Part shown: positions 14,921 through 23,281 of the stretch, piece by piece
Layout: each line of letters begins with the position of its first letter
Position numbering within the stretch: position 1 is the first letter of the stretch
Origin: DATFXM01 sp035315885
GTDB lineage: Bacteria > Acidobacteriota > Blastocatellia > UBA7656
DNA length: 64,000 nt
Direction of reading: 5' to 3'
Assembly: GCA_035315885.1 (NCBI GenBank)
Contig: DATFXM010000068.1
Coordinates: forward strand, 28,780 to 92,779
The notes under the pieces: generated by a model
Told to the model about the DNA's origin: nothing
Seen by the model: only the letters and a program-made list of their open reading frames with translations
Database searches by the model: none
Program-made: the position numbers and the translations under genes

Positions 14921-17338
14921 ATGCTCGCTTCATCATCTGACGTCATACTCACGCGCTTCAAAATCATTTGCAGGTTCATCGTCCGACGATTGCCATTGCG
15001 CAGAACGGTTGAGTCGATTCGCTGCGCCTCAACGGCAACGGTCGTTCTGTTGCTGCTATCGAATGCCGGCTATGCGCGCGGCACCGTGAGTGGAATTGTG
15101 TCCGATCCCTCAGGAGCCGCGGTAGCTAACGCCAGGGTAACGCTGCGAGACGCATCCGGCACGATCGTCAGTGAGACTCGCACATTGTCTGACGGTAGGT
15201 TCGAACTCGCCGGCGCCTCCGATGGAACTTATCGCGTCGTAGTCGAAGCCCAAGGCTTCGCCCAATCCCAGCAAGTCAGCGTTTCGATCAAGAACGGCGA
15301 AGCGTCTCCGCTGAAGATTCAACTGGACGTTGCGGCGGTGTCAGACCAGATTGTGGTGACCGCCAGCAGGACCGAGCGCCCTCTGAGCGAACTGCCCGCT
15401 TCTGTCTCGGTCATTTCCGGAGCGCAGCTATTGATTGAAGATCAGTCGCAAGTCTCGGAATCGCTGAGGAGCGTACCCGGACTGATCGTAGCTCAGACCG
15501 GGGGAAGAGGCGGCTTCACGTCAGTTTTTGTTCGAGGCGGAGAATCGGACTACAACAAGGTTCTGATCGACGGAGTTCCAGTGAACGCCCCTGGAGGCGC
15601 GTTCGATTTTTCGGCGCTGACGACTGAAAACCTCTCGCGAATCGAGGTGACCCGCGGACCGGCCAGCTCGCTGTTTGGATCCGATGCGATGACCAGCGTC
15701 ATCCAACTGTTCACCAAACGAGGGACTACTACGGTGCCCGAGTTTGAATTCAGCGGGGAAGGCGGTAGCTTCGATTTTCATCGCGAGACGGCAAGGTTGT
15801 CGGGACTCGTTGGAAAATTCGATTACTCGGGCAGCTTCGGCTTTCAGTCGAGTGACGGCCGTTTCAGAAACAGCGACTTCATAAATCGCTCGTTATCCGG
15901 CAACTTTGGATACCAGCTATCATCGACCATGCAATTGCGCGCGACATCTCGATGGAACGACAACACGCTGGGAGTACCCGGGCCCACCGCGGTGCTGTTC
16001 GCAGATCCCGACCAGCGTCAGAAGCACCGCGACATAGCAGTGTCAGGAGTCTTTGAGTGGAGGACGCGACCTAATTGGTTTCAGACTGCGCGGTTCATCT
16101 ACTCGGAGTTCAACACTCACAGCTTCGACCCGGTAGCACAGGACCTGTCGACTGCGGGCACGCCCCCATTACCTCCGGGAGCGTTTGGGGATGACTTCGC
16201 TTTCACTTTCAGAGATCACGAGAAAAAAATCGGCGCGCAGTATCAAACGATTCTGGCGGCGGGCAAGTACAACGTGATAACCGCGGGGCTGGACTTCGAA
16301 CGGGAGTCGGCGGTGTTCACCGATGATTTCAGCCGGGTTTCCCCAGATCGCGACAACCTGGGGATCTATGTTCAGGACCAATTCGCCTGGCGAGAGCGGT
16401 TCTTTGCGACGGCGGGCGTGCGCGTTGAGAGAAACAGCGGTTCGGTGCCGGCTGATCTGCGTTCAACCTTGGAGGGGCTCGGCTCGATCGTCCCGACGGG
16501 TGACGTAGGCTTTGGGGTGAGTGCAAACCCTCGAATTGCCGCTAGCTTCTTGCTGAGGAATCATCACGAACACGACGTTATCGGCGCGACTCGCATCAAA
16601 GCGAGCTTCGGAACCGGCATCAAAGAGCCGTCGCTCAACGAGGCATTCAGTCCAAGCCCTTTCTTTCTGGGCAACCCGAAGTTGGATCCGGAGCGGGCGA
16701 TCAGCTACGAAGTAGGCATTGGGCAGGAATTCTTTGGCAGGCGGGCAAGCATCGAGGCCACCTACTTCGACAATCGCTTTCGCGACATGATTGCGTTCGA
16801 AAGCGATCCGGTCACGTTTGGACCGATCATGTTGCCTAACGGTCAACTGACCAACTTTGTGAATTTGGAACGCAGCCGGGCGCGTGGTCTGGAATTGATC
16901 GCCGCGGCTCGTCCGTTCAGCCGGTTTCAGATATCGGGGAGCTATACGTTTGTGGATTCGGAGCTTCAGCGCGCCGCGCCGGGCTCGACGCAGGAAGAGG
17001 GGCTGCCGTTGTTGAGGCGTCCGCGTCATTCGGGTACAGTGCGTGCGGGCTGGATTGGATCGAGGTTCGATGTGACGGTTGAAGGCTTGTTTGTTGGAGA
17101 GAGACGGGACCTGGATCCGGTGACATTCTCGAGATTTGATGTGCTGGGGCTGCCTATTTTCAGCGACAGCTACGCTCGAGTGAACCTCTCGGGCCAGTAT
17201 CGGGCGACTCGTATGGTGACGGCATTTGCGCGGATCGAGAATCTACTGAACGAGGAATATCAGGAGATCCTCGGGTTTCCATCTTACCGTTTGAATTTCA
17301 CAGCGGGTTTGCGCCTTCGCTTCGGAGGAGGGAAGTGA
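14921..17338 (+). CDS. btuB: TonB-dependent vitamin B12 outer-membrane receptor (BtuB type) with N-terminal carboxypeptidase-regulatory domain
   Basis: 805 aa from the ATG at 14921, preceded by AAAGGAGAG; the open frame continues upstream only through the riboswitch. Order: a long N-terminal signal region ending near NAGYARG; a carboxypeptidase-regulatory/transthyretin-like domain (GTVSGIVSDPSGAAVANARVTLRD, about residues 55-135); then the plug with a TonB-box-like DQIVVTASRTERPLSELPASVSVISG, SESLRSVPGLIV, VFVRGGESDYNKVLIDGVPVNAPGG and IEVTRGPASSLFGSDAMTSVIQ; then a beta barrel to the end (LLNEEYQEILGFPSYRLNFTAGLRLRFGGGK). The plug motifs match BtuB-like receptors, and the upstream B12 riboswitch supports cobalamin as the ligand. 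The added N-terminal domain is absent from enterobacterial BtuB. Confidence 0.9.
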   Translation: MLASSSDVILTRFKIICRFIVRRLPLRRTVESIRCASTATVVLLLLSNAGYARGTVSGIVSDPSGAAVANARVTLRDASGTIVSETRTLSDGRFELAGASDGTYRVVVEAQGFAQSQQVSVSIKNGEASPLKIQLDVAAVSDQIVVTASRTERPLSELPASVSVISGAQLLIEDQSQVSESLRSVPGLIVAQTGGRGGFTSVFVRGGESDYNKVLIDGVPVNAPGGAFDFSALTTENLSRIEVTRGPASSLFGSDAMTSVIQLFTKRGTTTVPEFEFSGEGGSFDFHRETARLSGLVGKFDYSGSFGFQSSDGRFRNSDFINRSLSGNFGYQLSSTMQLRATSRWNDNTLGVPGPTAVLFADPDQRQKHRDIAVSGVFEWRTRPNWFQTARFIYSEFNTHSFDPVAQDLSTAGTPPLPPGAFGDDFAFTFRDHEKKIGAQYQTILAAGKYNVITAGLDFERESAVFTDDFSRVSPDRDNLGIYVQDQFAWRERFFATAGVRVERNSGSVPADLRSTLEGLGSIVPTGDVGFGVSANPRIAASFLLRNHHEHDVIGATRIKASFGTGIKEPSLNEAFSPSPFFLGNPKLDPERAISYEVGIGQEFFGRRASIEATYFDNRFRDMIAFESDPVTFGPIMLPNGQLTNFVNLERSRARGLELIAAARPFSRFQISGSYTFVDSELQRAAPGSTQEEGLPLLRRPRHSGTVRAGWIGSRFDVTVEGLFVGERRDLDPVTFSRFDVLGLPIFSDSYARVNLSGQYRATRMVTAFARIENLLNEEYQEILGFPSYRLNFTAGLRLRFGGGK

Positions 17339-17339
17339 T

Positions 17340-17582
17340 GGCAGTAGGCAGTATGCAGTAGGCAGTAAGCAGTAAGCAGTAGATCTTCAACCCCGAAAGG
17401 GTTGCAGAAGACAAGCGGAAATTCATCGTACCTGCGGCCTTCTGCAACCCCTTCGGGGTTGAACACCAATTAACCGACGCTCACCCAGGGTAGCCGCCGG
17501 ACGGCAACCCTGGGCTTTGTTTTGCAACCCGTTAGGGGTTGAAGATCTACTGCCTTTTGCATACTGCCTCCTGCCTACTGCC
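17340..17582. repeat. Compound intergenic repeat (GGCAGTA heptamer arms with palindromes A and B)
   Basis: The left arm of GGCAGTA/AGCAGTA heptamers (17340-17382) begins two bases after the btuB stop codon. The right arm of TACTGCC heptamers is at 17548-17582. Inside are three copies of palindrome A (17388-17404, 17445-17461, 17525-17541; the first and third are variants) and one palindrome B (17484-17514, one base longer in the loop than at 5807). The layout matches the 5698-6068 element, but the arm heptamer is completely different. Confidence 0.9.
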
Positions 17583-17620
17583 CTTGCGCTGAGGACCACT
17601 CCGAAATATCATCACACCCG

Positions 17621-18217
17621 ATGGGCTTCCCCAAAGCTTCCTCACACAAGTGGTTCACGCCGCTTTTCAAAACGGCATTGGTGTTGTTGATTCTTCTCTC
17701 TCTCGTAGCCGGTGATGTTTTTGCCGCAAAGCATTCGCGTTCCTCTTCAAAAAAATCCAAAGCCGAATCAGGCGGGCATGGCTCGAAGGCTTCGCGCAAA
17801 TCTCCTAGAGGCAAGGGCAAGTCTGTGGCTAGGGGCCGTAAAGGCAAGCGGGGACGTCGATCGCGCCAGGGGACCTATGATGTTGCCGATGCGTCTCAGA
17901 CCGGCCGGAGCAGCGGCGCCGGGATTCCCGCGGAACGCGCTACCGAAATTCAAAACGCCCTTATCAAGCTAGGCTACCTTGACGCTCCAGCTTCTGGGCA
18001 ATGGGACGACCGCACACAGGATGCTTCGAAGGATTTCCAGAGCGACAATGGCCTTCCACCCACCGGACAACCCTCGGCAGCTATGCTGAAGAAGTTGGGT
18101 GTATCTAAGCGGCCAAATGACGGCTACGCCGTGCCAGTCAGCAGCGTCACCACCAGGACAAAAGAAGAAGAAAAGGCGGCCAAAGAAAAAGACAAGAAGC
18201 CGCCGAAGAATCCTTGA
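17621..18217 (+). CDS. Secreted peptidoglycan-binding domain protein
   Basis: 198 aa. A hydrophobic N-terminal signal (FKTALVLLILLSLVAGDVFA) is followed by a very basic Ser/Lys/Arg/Gly-rich stretch (about residues 30-95). Then comes one PG_binding_1 domain (ERATEIQNALIKLGYLDAPASGQWDDRTQDASKDFQSDNGLPPTGQPSAAMLKKLGV, read in parts, about residues 105-160), and a Lys/Glu-rich tail. The fold binds cell-wall peptidoglycan; no catalytic domain is attached. It stands alone after the repeat element. The basic linker may bind nucleic acid or anionic wall polymers, which is inference. Confidence 0.8.
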   Translation: MGFPKASSHKWFTPLFKTALVLLILLSLVAGDVFAAKHSRSSSKKSKAESGGHGSKASRKSPRGKGKSVARGRKGKRGRRSRQGTYDVADASQTGRSSGAGIPAERATEIQNALIKLGYLDAPASGQWDDRTQDASKDFQSDNGLPPTGQPSAAMLKKLGVSKRPNDGYAVPVSSVTTRTKEEEKAAKEKDKKPPKNP

Positions 18218-18278
18218 TTAGAGCTCGGTTGAGTTGTCGCCCAATCGTCTCCCCGGAAACCTCGGCCCGGGCCGTCAC

Positions 18279-18313
18279 CAGAAGCGAGAAACCAGAAACC
18301 AAAACCAAACCCT
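18279..18313. repeat. Single heptamer arm (GAAACCA type)
   Basis: A short run of GAAACCA/AAACCCT-like units that reaches the stop codon (TAG, read on the minus strand) of the small gene at 18312. It resembles the right arms at 10607 and 54104, but I see no matching left arm in the 60 bases upstream. It may be a decayed or half element. Confidence 0.5.
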
Positions 18314-18560
18314 ATGACCGCCTGAAATAGAATGCGTAAGAAGCTGCCCAGGCCAGGAACGCTATGACGCAGATGATTCCTACAACAAGAAACATCCGGC
18401 TTGCCCCACTGAAATAGGCGTAGAGATTGAATGCCGCCAACAATCCAATCAGCAGCCAGAATTCTAAAAAGACCTTCAGCGCGGGGTTCTTCGACGGTCT
18501 GTCGCCCGGCTGTTCGGGGCTCTCTCGATCAAATGAGGACTGCTCCTTGTCTTTGGTCAT
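18312..18560 (-). CDS. Small two-helix membrane protein, unknown function
   Basis: 82 aa. A charged, Pro-rich cytoplasmic N-terminus (MTKDKEQSSFDRESPEQPGDRPSKN) is followed by two hydrophobic segments (VFLEFWLLIGLLAAFNLYAYF and MFLVVGIICVIAFLAWAASYAFYF) and a basic end (RRS). The topology is plausible for a real gene. No family is recognised. Downstream, it is separated from the convergent peptidoglycan-binding gene by a heptamer arm. Confidence 0.6.
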   Translation of the reverse strand: MTKDKEQSSFDRESPEQPGDRPSKNPALKVFLEFWLLIGLLAAFNLYAYFSGASRMFLVVGIICVIAFLAWAASYAFYFRRS

Positions 18561-19015
18561 TGATGAACACTCTCACACGTGTTGCGCTCGACCCCACATC
18601 ATCTCTGTAACGCCCGACGCTCTGCAAGGCCGTCGAAGGGCCGATTCATTGCGATAACCGAAACCTCCGTAGAAAACAAAGAGCGCGCTTTAAGACCAAA
18701 CCGCAGCAATCCCTCTGAATTATTAATCACCGCCATCGGTTGCATCGCCGAATCAGCGGGTCACGTCTATACGGTACAGGGGCGTATCAGAGTCCTGGGA
18801 CTGCAGGCCGACCGCTGAGCCCGTGAAGAGCCGCACACTTCAGCTCAGTGCTCAGACTCAGAGCTCGGAACATCGTAGCCCCAATGTCGGCGGCTACGTA
18901 TTATTGACCCTTATCTTAAACACGTATATCGCTGGGCAACCGAGGCCTGCGTCACTTTAGCTTTTCTATCACGAGACCTGCCCCTCGGTGCTTGCCTCGC
19001 TTTGGAGGAAAATCA
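18561..19015. other. Intergenic region, no gene recognised
   Basis: About 450 bases between divergent genes. Short open frames here lack ribosome sites and protein-like composition. It presumably contains the promoters for the 18312 and 19016 genes, but I cannot place them. Confidence 0.5.
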
Positions 19016-20893
19016 ATGGCTTATGTGATTCGTGGAAGACTCTGTGGCCTCATTTGCACGGAGTGTCTCGAAACTCTTTCCGACGTAGTAGTACGAGTAT
19101 ATCGAACCCGAGATGCGCAGACGGTGACTGCAATGGCCGTCGCAAATCCAAAAGAGACCTTTGCGATATTGACAACCGAACAAGTTGAGCAGAAGAAAGC
19201 GGCGCTGATCGCCGAGACCAAGACCGACGCAGAAGGAAATTTCACTTTCGAATTAGGTGACAAGCAAAACTATCGCGGCGAAGCGTTCGAAGTCGATATT
19301 TACTGCGGAACCGTTCCGCGATTGAAGCCGGGCCCGACGCCCCCGAACCCGTTGCAGTTCACGATCACCACTCTGCAACCGCGTTGGCGTCAAACAGAGA
19401 CCGGCTTTGTCACGGTGTGGGACTACTGCATTCCGCAGCGCTTCTGGTGTCTGGTGCGAGCGCGCTTTGGCGCCTGGACCATTTGCGGCCGGCTGAGAAC
19501 GTGCGCGTCGCCGCAGACCCCGATCTCTGGCGCCACGATCAGGGCGTTCGATGCGGACTGGTGGCAGGACGATCCTCTGGGAGTAGCCATCACTGATGCA
19601 ACCGGGCGCTTCAGAATCGATTACAACACCGCGGACTTCAGAGTCACTCCGTTTTCGCCGCTGATTAACATCGAGTTTGTGAGCGGACCCGACGTTTACT
19701 TCACCGCCGAGCTGGGCGGCATCAACATTCTGAACGAAACTCAGGCGCAAGGGCGGACTCCGGGTCGTGAAAACGTGGGGCATTGCTTCTGCGTTGAGCT
19801 GTGCACCGACCAGGTGCAGCCTCCCGACGTCGAGCACATCCCCCACTGGCAACAGGTCGAGATCTTCGACATCCACCCGTTCCCGTCGGTGACCGGGTTT
19901 TCGGCCGAGGGTTACGCCGGCGGCGCCGCGAACTCGTTTGTGTTTGGAGGAGGGGTTACGCTGAAGGGGAACTGCCCCTTGCGAAACGCAGCAGCACCCG
20001 CGAATCCTCTCGAGTATCGTTTTCTGATCGGCGAGTGGACGTGGCCGGGCGGAACGGATGACCCGACGACCATTCCTTCGGTTGCGCCGGGCTCTCTCGC
20101 GCCGGTTACTCAGATTGCATCGACGCATGTAGGCTTCGTGTTCTACACCAACGGCCTTGGACTTCCGGACTCTGCGCAGGTCCGGGTAGATGCGTCGGAT
20201 CTTCAGGCAGGCGGCTGGATCAGAGTAGATGGCAAAGCGGTCACGGTAGACATGCGCGATGGGACTACGAATGTAGTCAACGTGAATAGCTCCAACTTCC
20301 TGCGCACGTTCGATCTGTTCGTATTGAACTCGCCGGCGATAACCAGCGCTCACCCCGCAAAGCTGCCGGGAGGATTGCCGATCGCCGACGCGGGCCGCGC
20401 GTTGAACACAAATGAACAAGAACCAATTCGCAGGTATCGACTGATGTTTGAGGTACGTGACGGTGCGTCGCTCGCGCTGGTGGCGACCGACACGCTTGAC
20501 TCGATCGTGCTTAACAACTCTCCGGTGGTGGTTGCCCTGGACCTCGAAGAGCTGCGGACAAACGCGTGCAATCCGGTCTCGGCCGGGGTGGTTCACCTTT
20601 TGTATACGATCGATCATCCACATTTGAGGTCCTTCAATCTTGGAATCTCCAACAACAATGGCGGCGTACATCCGCCTCCTGCTTTGCCAGCGGGAGCGTT
20701 CAATCCGCCGCCGCCCTCTAGTAACTTTCTTTTCAGGGGCGGAGCAGGTGGTCCCCATCAACCGCTGAACAACGGAGGGTTCCCGGTGAACGTGGCAGGC
20801 GATCCTTCGTGCGCGTATCGAGCAGCGCTGGGATGGCAGACCAGACACTATCTGTCCTCTCCAACGAGCATCGATCGTCTTTACTGCAAGTGA
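19016..20893 (+). CDS. Multidomain protein with transthyretin/carboxypeptidase-regulatory-like repeats, unknown function
   Basis: 625 aa from the ATG at 19016, which has a strong GGAGGAAA ribosome site. There is no signal peptide. The first third holds two beta-sandwich repeats of the kind found in carboxypeptidase-regulatory domains: LSDVVVRVYRTRD...TDAEGNFTFELGD and ISGATIRAFDADWWQDDPLGVAITDATGRFRIDY. Conserved Cys and Trp residues surround them (RLCGLICTECLETL, VWDYCIPQRFWCLVRARFGAWTICGR). The remainder is beta-rich with no named domain recognised. A terminator-like hairpin follows at 20943. Likely an extracellular or surface-assembly protein, but the lack of a signal leaves its location open. 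Confidence 0.8.
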   Translation: MAYVIRGRLCGLICTECLETLSDVVVRVYRTRDAQTVTAMAVANPKETFAILTTEQVEQKKAALIAETKTDAEGNFTFELGDKQNYRGEAFEVDIYCGTVPRLKPGPTPPNPLQFTITTLQPRWRQTETGFVTVWDYCIPQRFWCLVRARFGAWTICGRLRTCASPQTPISGATIRAFDADWWQDDPLGVAITDATGRFRIDYNTADFRVTPFSPLINIEFVSGPDVYFTAELGGINILNETQAQGRTPGRENVGHCFCVELCTDQVQPPDVEHIPHWQQVEIFDIHPFPSVTGFSAEGYAGGAANSFVFGGGVTLKGNCPLRNAAAPANPLEYRFLIGEWTWPGGTDDPTTIPSVAPGSLAPVTQIASTHVGFVFYTNGLGLPDSAQVRVDASDLQAGGWIRVDGKAVTVDMRDGTTNVVNVNSSNFLRTFDLFVLNSPAITSAHPAKLPGGLPIADAGRALNTNEQEPIRRYRLMFEVRDGASLALVATDTLDSIVLNNSPVVVALDLEELRTNACNPVSAGVVHLLYTIDHPHLRSFNLGISNNNGGVHPPPALPAGAFNPPPPSSNFLFRGGAGGPHQPLNNGGFPVNVAGDPSCAYRAALGWQTRHYLSSPTSIDRLYCK

Positions 20894-20942
20894 GTCGCGC
20901 TCATTAGACTGCGACTAAGCGAGTAGTAGTCGATCGAAAGAC

Positions 20943-20983
20943 GTCGCATTCGAGCCCGGGCGTCGGCCGGGCTTGAATGCGAC
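20943..20983 (+). terminator. Strong hairpin after the transthyretin-like gene
   Basis: GTCGCATTCGAGCCCGG pairs with CCGGGCTTGAATGCGAC across a 7-base loop, a 17-bp stem with one wobble pair. It lies 50 bases after the stop codon. Only AAATAGA follows instead of a T tract, so it may act as an RNA 3' end stabiliser or a weak terminator. Confidence 0.6.
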
Positions 20984-20994
20984 AAATAGAGAGG

Positions 20995-21088
20995 GTGCTG
21001 AGTGCTGAGTGCCGAGAGTAGGTTCTGACGAACAACTGTGATGGTGATGGCGCACTCAACTCAGCACTCAGCACTCAGCAAGCAGCAC
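20995..21088. repeat. Heptamer-armed inverted repeat (AGTGCTG type)
   Basis: Left arm GTGCTGAGTGCTGAGTGCCGAG (read as heptamers, 20995-21017) and right arm of CAGCACT heptamers (about 21053-21088), with a 35-base non-coding spacer. It uses the same heptamer as the elements at 5698 and 63827, but without palindromes A and B. The right arm ends about 20 bases before the lysozyme start codon. Confidence 0.85.
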
Positions 21089-21108
21089 TTTCCTGAAGGG
21101 AGGCAAAT

Positions 21109-21768
21109 ATGGCGGATCCTTTGAACGTGGTAGTAGACATATCCCATCACAACGGCAACCCGGATTTTCAAAAGGCGGCAGCCGCCGGGATTGTTGGCGT
21201 GATTCACAAGGCCACCCAGGGCAGTGGTGGCACGGACAACATGTACGATACCAATCGGCAGAAAGCCCTTGATGCCGGCCTGCTTTGGGGCGCTTATCAC
21301 TTCGCGACCGGCGCCGATGCAAACGCTCAGGCCGACTTCTTCCTCGAAACGGCGAATCCCAGCGCGGATACCTTGCTCGTGCTCGACTACGAACCCAATC
21401 CGCAGGGCTCGACGATGTCTCTCGATCAGGCCCGTGCCTTTGTGTCGCGAGTCAACGAACAGATAGGGAGATTCCCCGGCCTTTACTCGGGCAATCTGAT
21501 CAAGGAGCAGCTTGGCAGCAAGAAGGACGCGGTCCTTGCACAGTGTTTCTTCTGGCTCGCTCAGTATGGTCCGACTGCGGTAGTGCCGGCTAACTGGTCC
21601 ACGTGGACCTTGTGGCAGTACACGGACGGGAACCTTGGTCCTCAACCTCACACGGTGCCCGGAATCGGAGCGTGCGACCGCGACAAATTCAACGGGGACC
21701 TCGACGGGTTGAAGCGGCTGTGGGGCGCTGCCGTCGGCTCAAGCGGAGAAGCGAGTCCCAATCCGTAG
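21109..21768 (+). CDS. Glycoside hydrolase family 25 lysozyme (muramidase)
   Basis: 219 aa, the size of a lone GH25 catalytic domain. Fold and active-site motifs are visible: VVVDISHHNG with Asp10, FATGADANAQADFFL, LVLDYEPN with Asp93 and Glu95 (the catalytic acid pair), and WTLWQYTDG near the C-terminus. The enzyme would cut the MurNAc-GlcNAc bond of peptidoglycan. The ATG follows a good GGGAGG site. No signal peptide is present, so export would need lysis, a specialised secretion route or an unrecognised signal. It follows the transthyretin-like gene on the same strand, but a hairpin and repeat lie between them. Confidence 0.88.
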   Translation: MADPLNVVVDISHHNGNPDFQKAAAAGIVGVIHKATQGSGGTDNMYDTNRQKALDAGLLWGAYHFATGADANAQADFFLETANPSADTLLVLDYEPNPQGSTMSLDQARAFVSRVNEQIGRFPGLYSGNLIKEQLGSKKDAVLAQCFFWLAQYGPTAVVPANWSTWTLWQYTDGNLGPQPHTVPGIGACDRDKFNGDLDGLKRLWGAAVGSSGEASPNP

Positions 21769-21822
21769 TCAGTAACGGCTGAGCGTTCGACACTCGATTG
21801 CTTGTTGCGCGCAATAAGGGCA

Positions 21823-21843
21823 GTCCGGCTCGACTTGCCGGAC
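21823..21843 (+). terminator. Hairpin after the lysozyme gene
   Basis: GTCCGGC pairs with GCCGGAC around a 7-base loop, 55 bases downstream of the stop codon. A second small hairpin precedes it at 21801-21818. There is no long T tract, so confidence is moderate. Confidence 0.45.
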
Positions 21844-21982
21844 CGCTTTGAACTGTCCGTGTCGACGTTGCACCGGAAGGCTAATGAAACTTCCAGCCGT
21901 TATTTTCTCCACACTATTTTGATCGAGAAACGGGCCAAAGTAGTGAGTGGAATCGTGACAAGAACGTCAAACTGTTCGCATT

Positions 21983-22777
21983 TTAATTGCGTGTTGCAGT
22001 CACGATGTGGGCGGAGGCGTCGAACGCGACACTGCCATCAGCCATGACAAATGGTTGTAACACCTGGTTGGCTTCCTTGAGCAGGATCTGGAACTGCCGA
22101 TCGTCGATCGTGTCCGCCAGTGTCCATCCTTTAATGTCTGTATAGATCCACGACTGAATCGACGAAAACCTGGCGGTACCTTGCTGTGTGACAATCGCCG
22201 GGTTATAAACACCCGCTTCAGCGAATATGGACTTCAAAGCCTCTGTGTCGCCGAGTATGAACGGCGCGCGGAGCGCGTCGGCGATCTCTTTTCCAAAGAG
22301 CCGTTCCAAAAGCGAGACAACCGCTGCGTATCCTGGCGTCGTATCCAGCGATGCCCACACCGCAACCGCTACGGTCGCGCTGCGTTTGACCACACGCATC
22401 ATCTCTCGAATCGCCTTGGGCGGGTCCTCGAAAAACATCAAGCCGAACTGGCTGACGACGCTGTCGAAGCTCTCGTCATCGAAGGGAAGAACTTCGGCAC
22501 GTCCCTGACGCCACTCGATGTCTGGTGCGGTCCGCTCAGCTACTATCAACATCCCAGCGTTGAGATCGAGACCTACTACAGACCCACCCGGCTTTACGAG
22601 GTCTGCGGCAGTGCGCGCAAGCACGCCGGTGCCGCACGCGACGTCTAGAACACGGTGGCCGGCCCCAATGGTCGCGGCCTGGGCGACACGCGTCGCCCAC
22701 TGCGCGAACAATGCGGGGATGAAGAACTCCTCGTAGACCTCAGCGGCGCTGCGAGTCACTTGTCCTCTTTCGCTCAT
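21983..22777 (-). CDS. SAM-dependent class I methyltransferase (UbiE/Methyltransf_11 type)
   Basis: 264 aa from the ATG at 22777, with a GAGGGAAC ribosome site; longer upstream frames are unlikely. Rossmann methyltransferase motifs are clear: motif I VLDVACGTGVLARTAA, the acidic end of beta 2 (VVGLDLNAGML), motif II EVLPFDDESFDSVVSQFGLMFFEDPPKAIREMMRVVK. The C-terminal half is a family-typical lid. The substrate cannot be told; quinone, small-molecule and lipid methylation are all possible. No operon partner is adjacent. Confidence 0.85.
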   Translation of the reverse strand: MSERGQVTRSAAEVYEEFFIPALFAQWATRVAQAATIGAGHRVLDVACGTGVLARTAADLVKPGGSVVGLDLNAGMLIVAERTAPDIEWRQGRAEVLPFDDESFDSVVSQFGLMFFEDPPKAIREMMRVVKRSATVAVAVWASLDTTPGYAAVVSLLERLFGKEIADALRAPFILGDTEALKSIFAEAGVYNPAIVTQQGTARFSSIQSWIYTDIKGWTLADTIDDRQFQILLKEANQVLQPFVMADGSVAFDASAHIVTATRN

Positions 22778-23281
22778 GTTCCCTCGGAGAGTGTGTCCGG
22801 CGCGCGCGGGTAACACGCCGCTTGATATCGATGAACAATATACTCCAGCGGGTCTGGTGTCTAATGACCTTGGCCTGCGAAAGCCTATCGTCACGAAGCG
22901 AGCTTCGTCGACTTCTGTGAATTCACGGTGGAGTACAGCGATGAAGGAAATTGCGTAAGTCCGTTCCTGAATTCTGCGTTCCTGAATTCTGCGATATGCC
23001 GTCAACTGCATTCTTGGATATGCATTATTGTCCGGGACGCTTGATGGGCTGCGCAAGAGCACAACAACGGCACTCCATAACCAGCGGTTAAGTTATTTTC
23101 AATAGGCAGAGAGCTTGCGGTCGGCAATGGGAAGCTAGCAGTGGAAGGTTTCGGAGAGCCTTGCTGCTTAAGGGTTCTGTGACGCGAGACCAGAATCGAG
23201 TAACGTCTTACACTCAAGTTGATCCCAACTCATGACATTCTTGCGCAGTTCTCTTGCAACATCGAGAACCGGATCGAGTGG
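22778..23281. other. Intergenic region with a perfect 15-bp tandem repeat
   Basis: About 500 bases without a convincing gene. At 22963-22992 the 15-mer GTTCCTGAATTCTGC occurs twice in direct succession. The unit contains a TTCTG core like some of the heptamer arms elsewhere. Otherwise nothing is recognised. Confidence 0.5.

Noticed and set aside
19253..20848. 531-codon open frame on the minus strand opposite the transthyretin-like gene
   Set aside because: Arg/His-rich, with no ribosome site or domain; it lies entirely antisense to a gene with clear repeats and a strong ribosome site.
21983..23062. Longer 359-residue version of the methyltransferase
   Set aside because: The extra N-terminal 95 residues have no conserved features; the ATG at 22777 has a good ribosome site directly ahead of the conserved domain.
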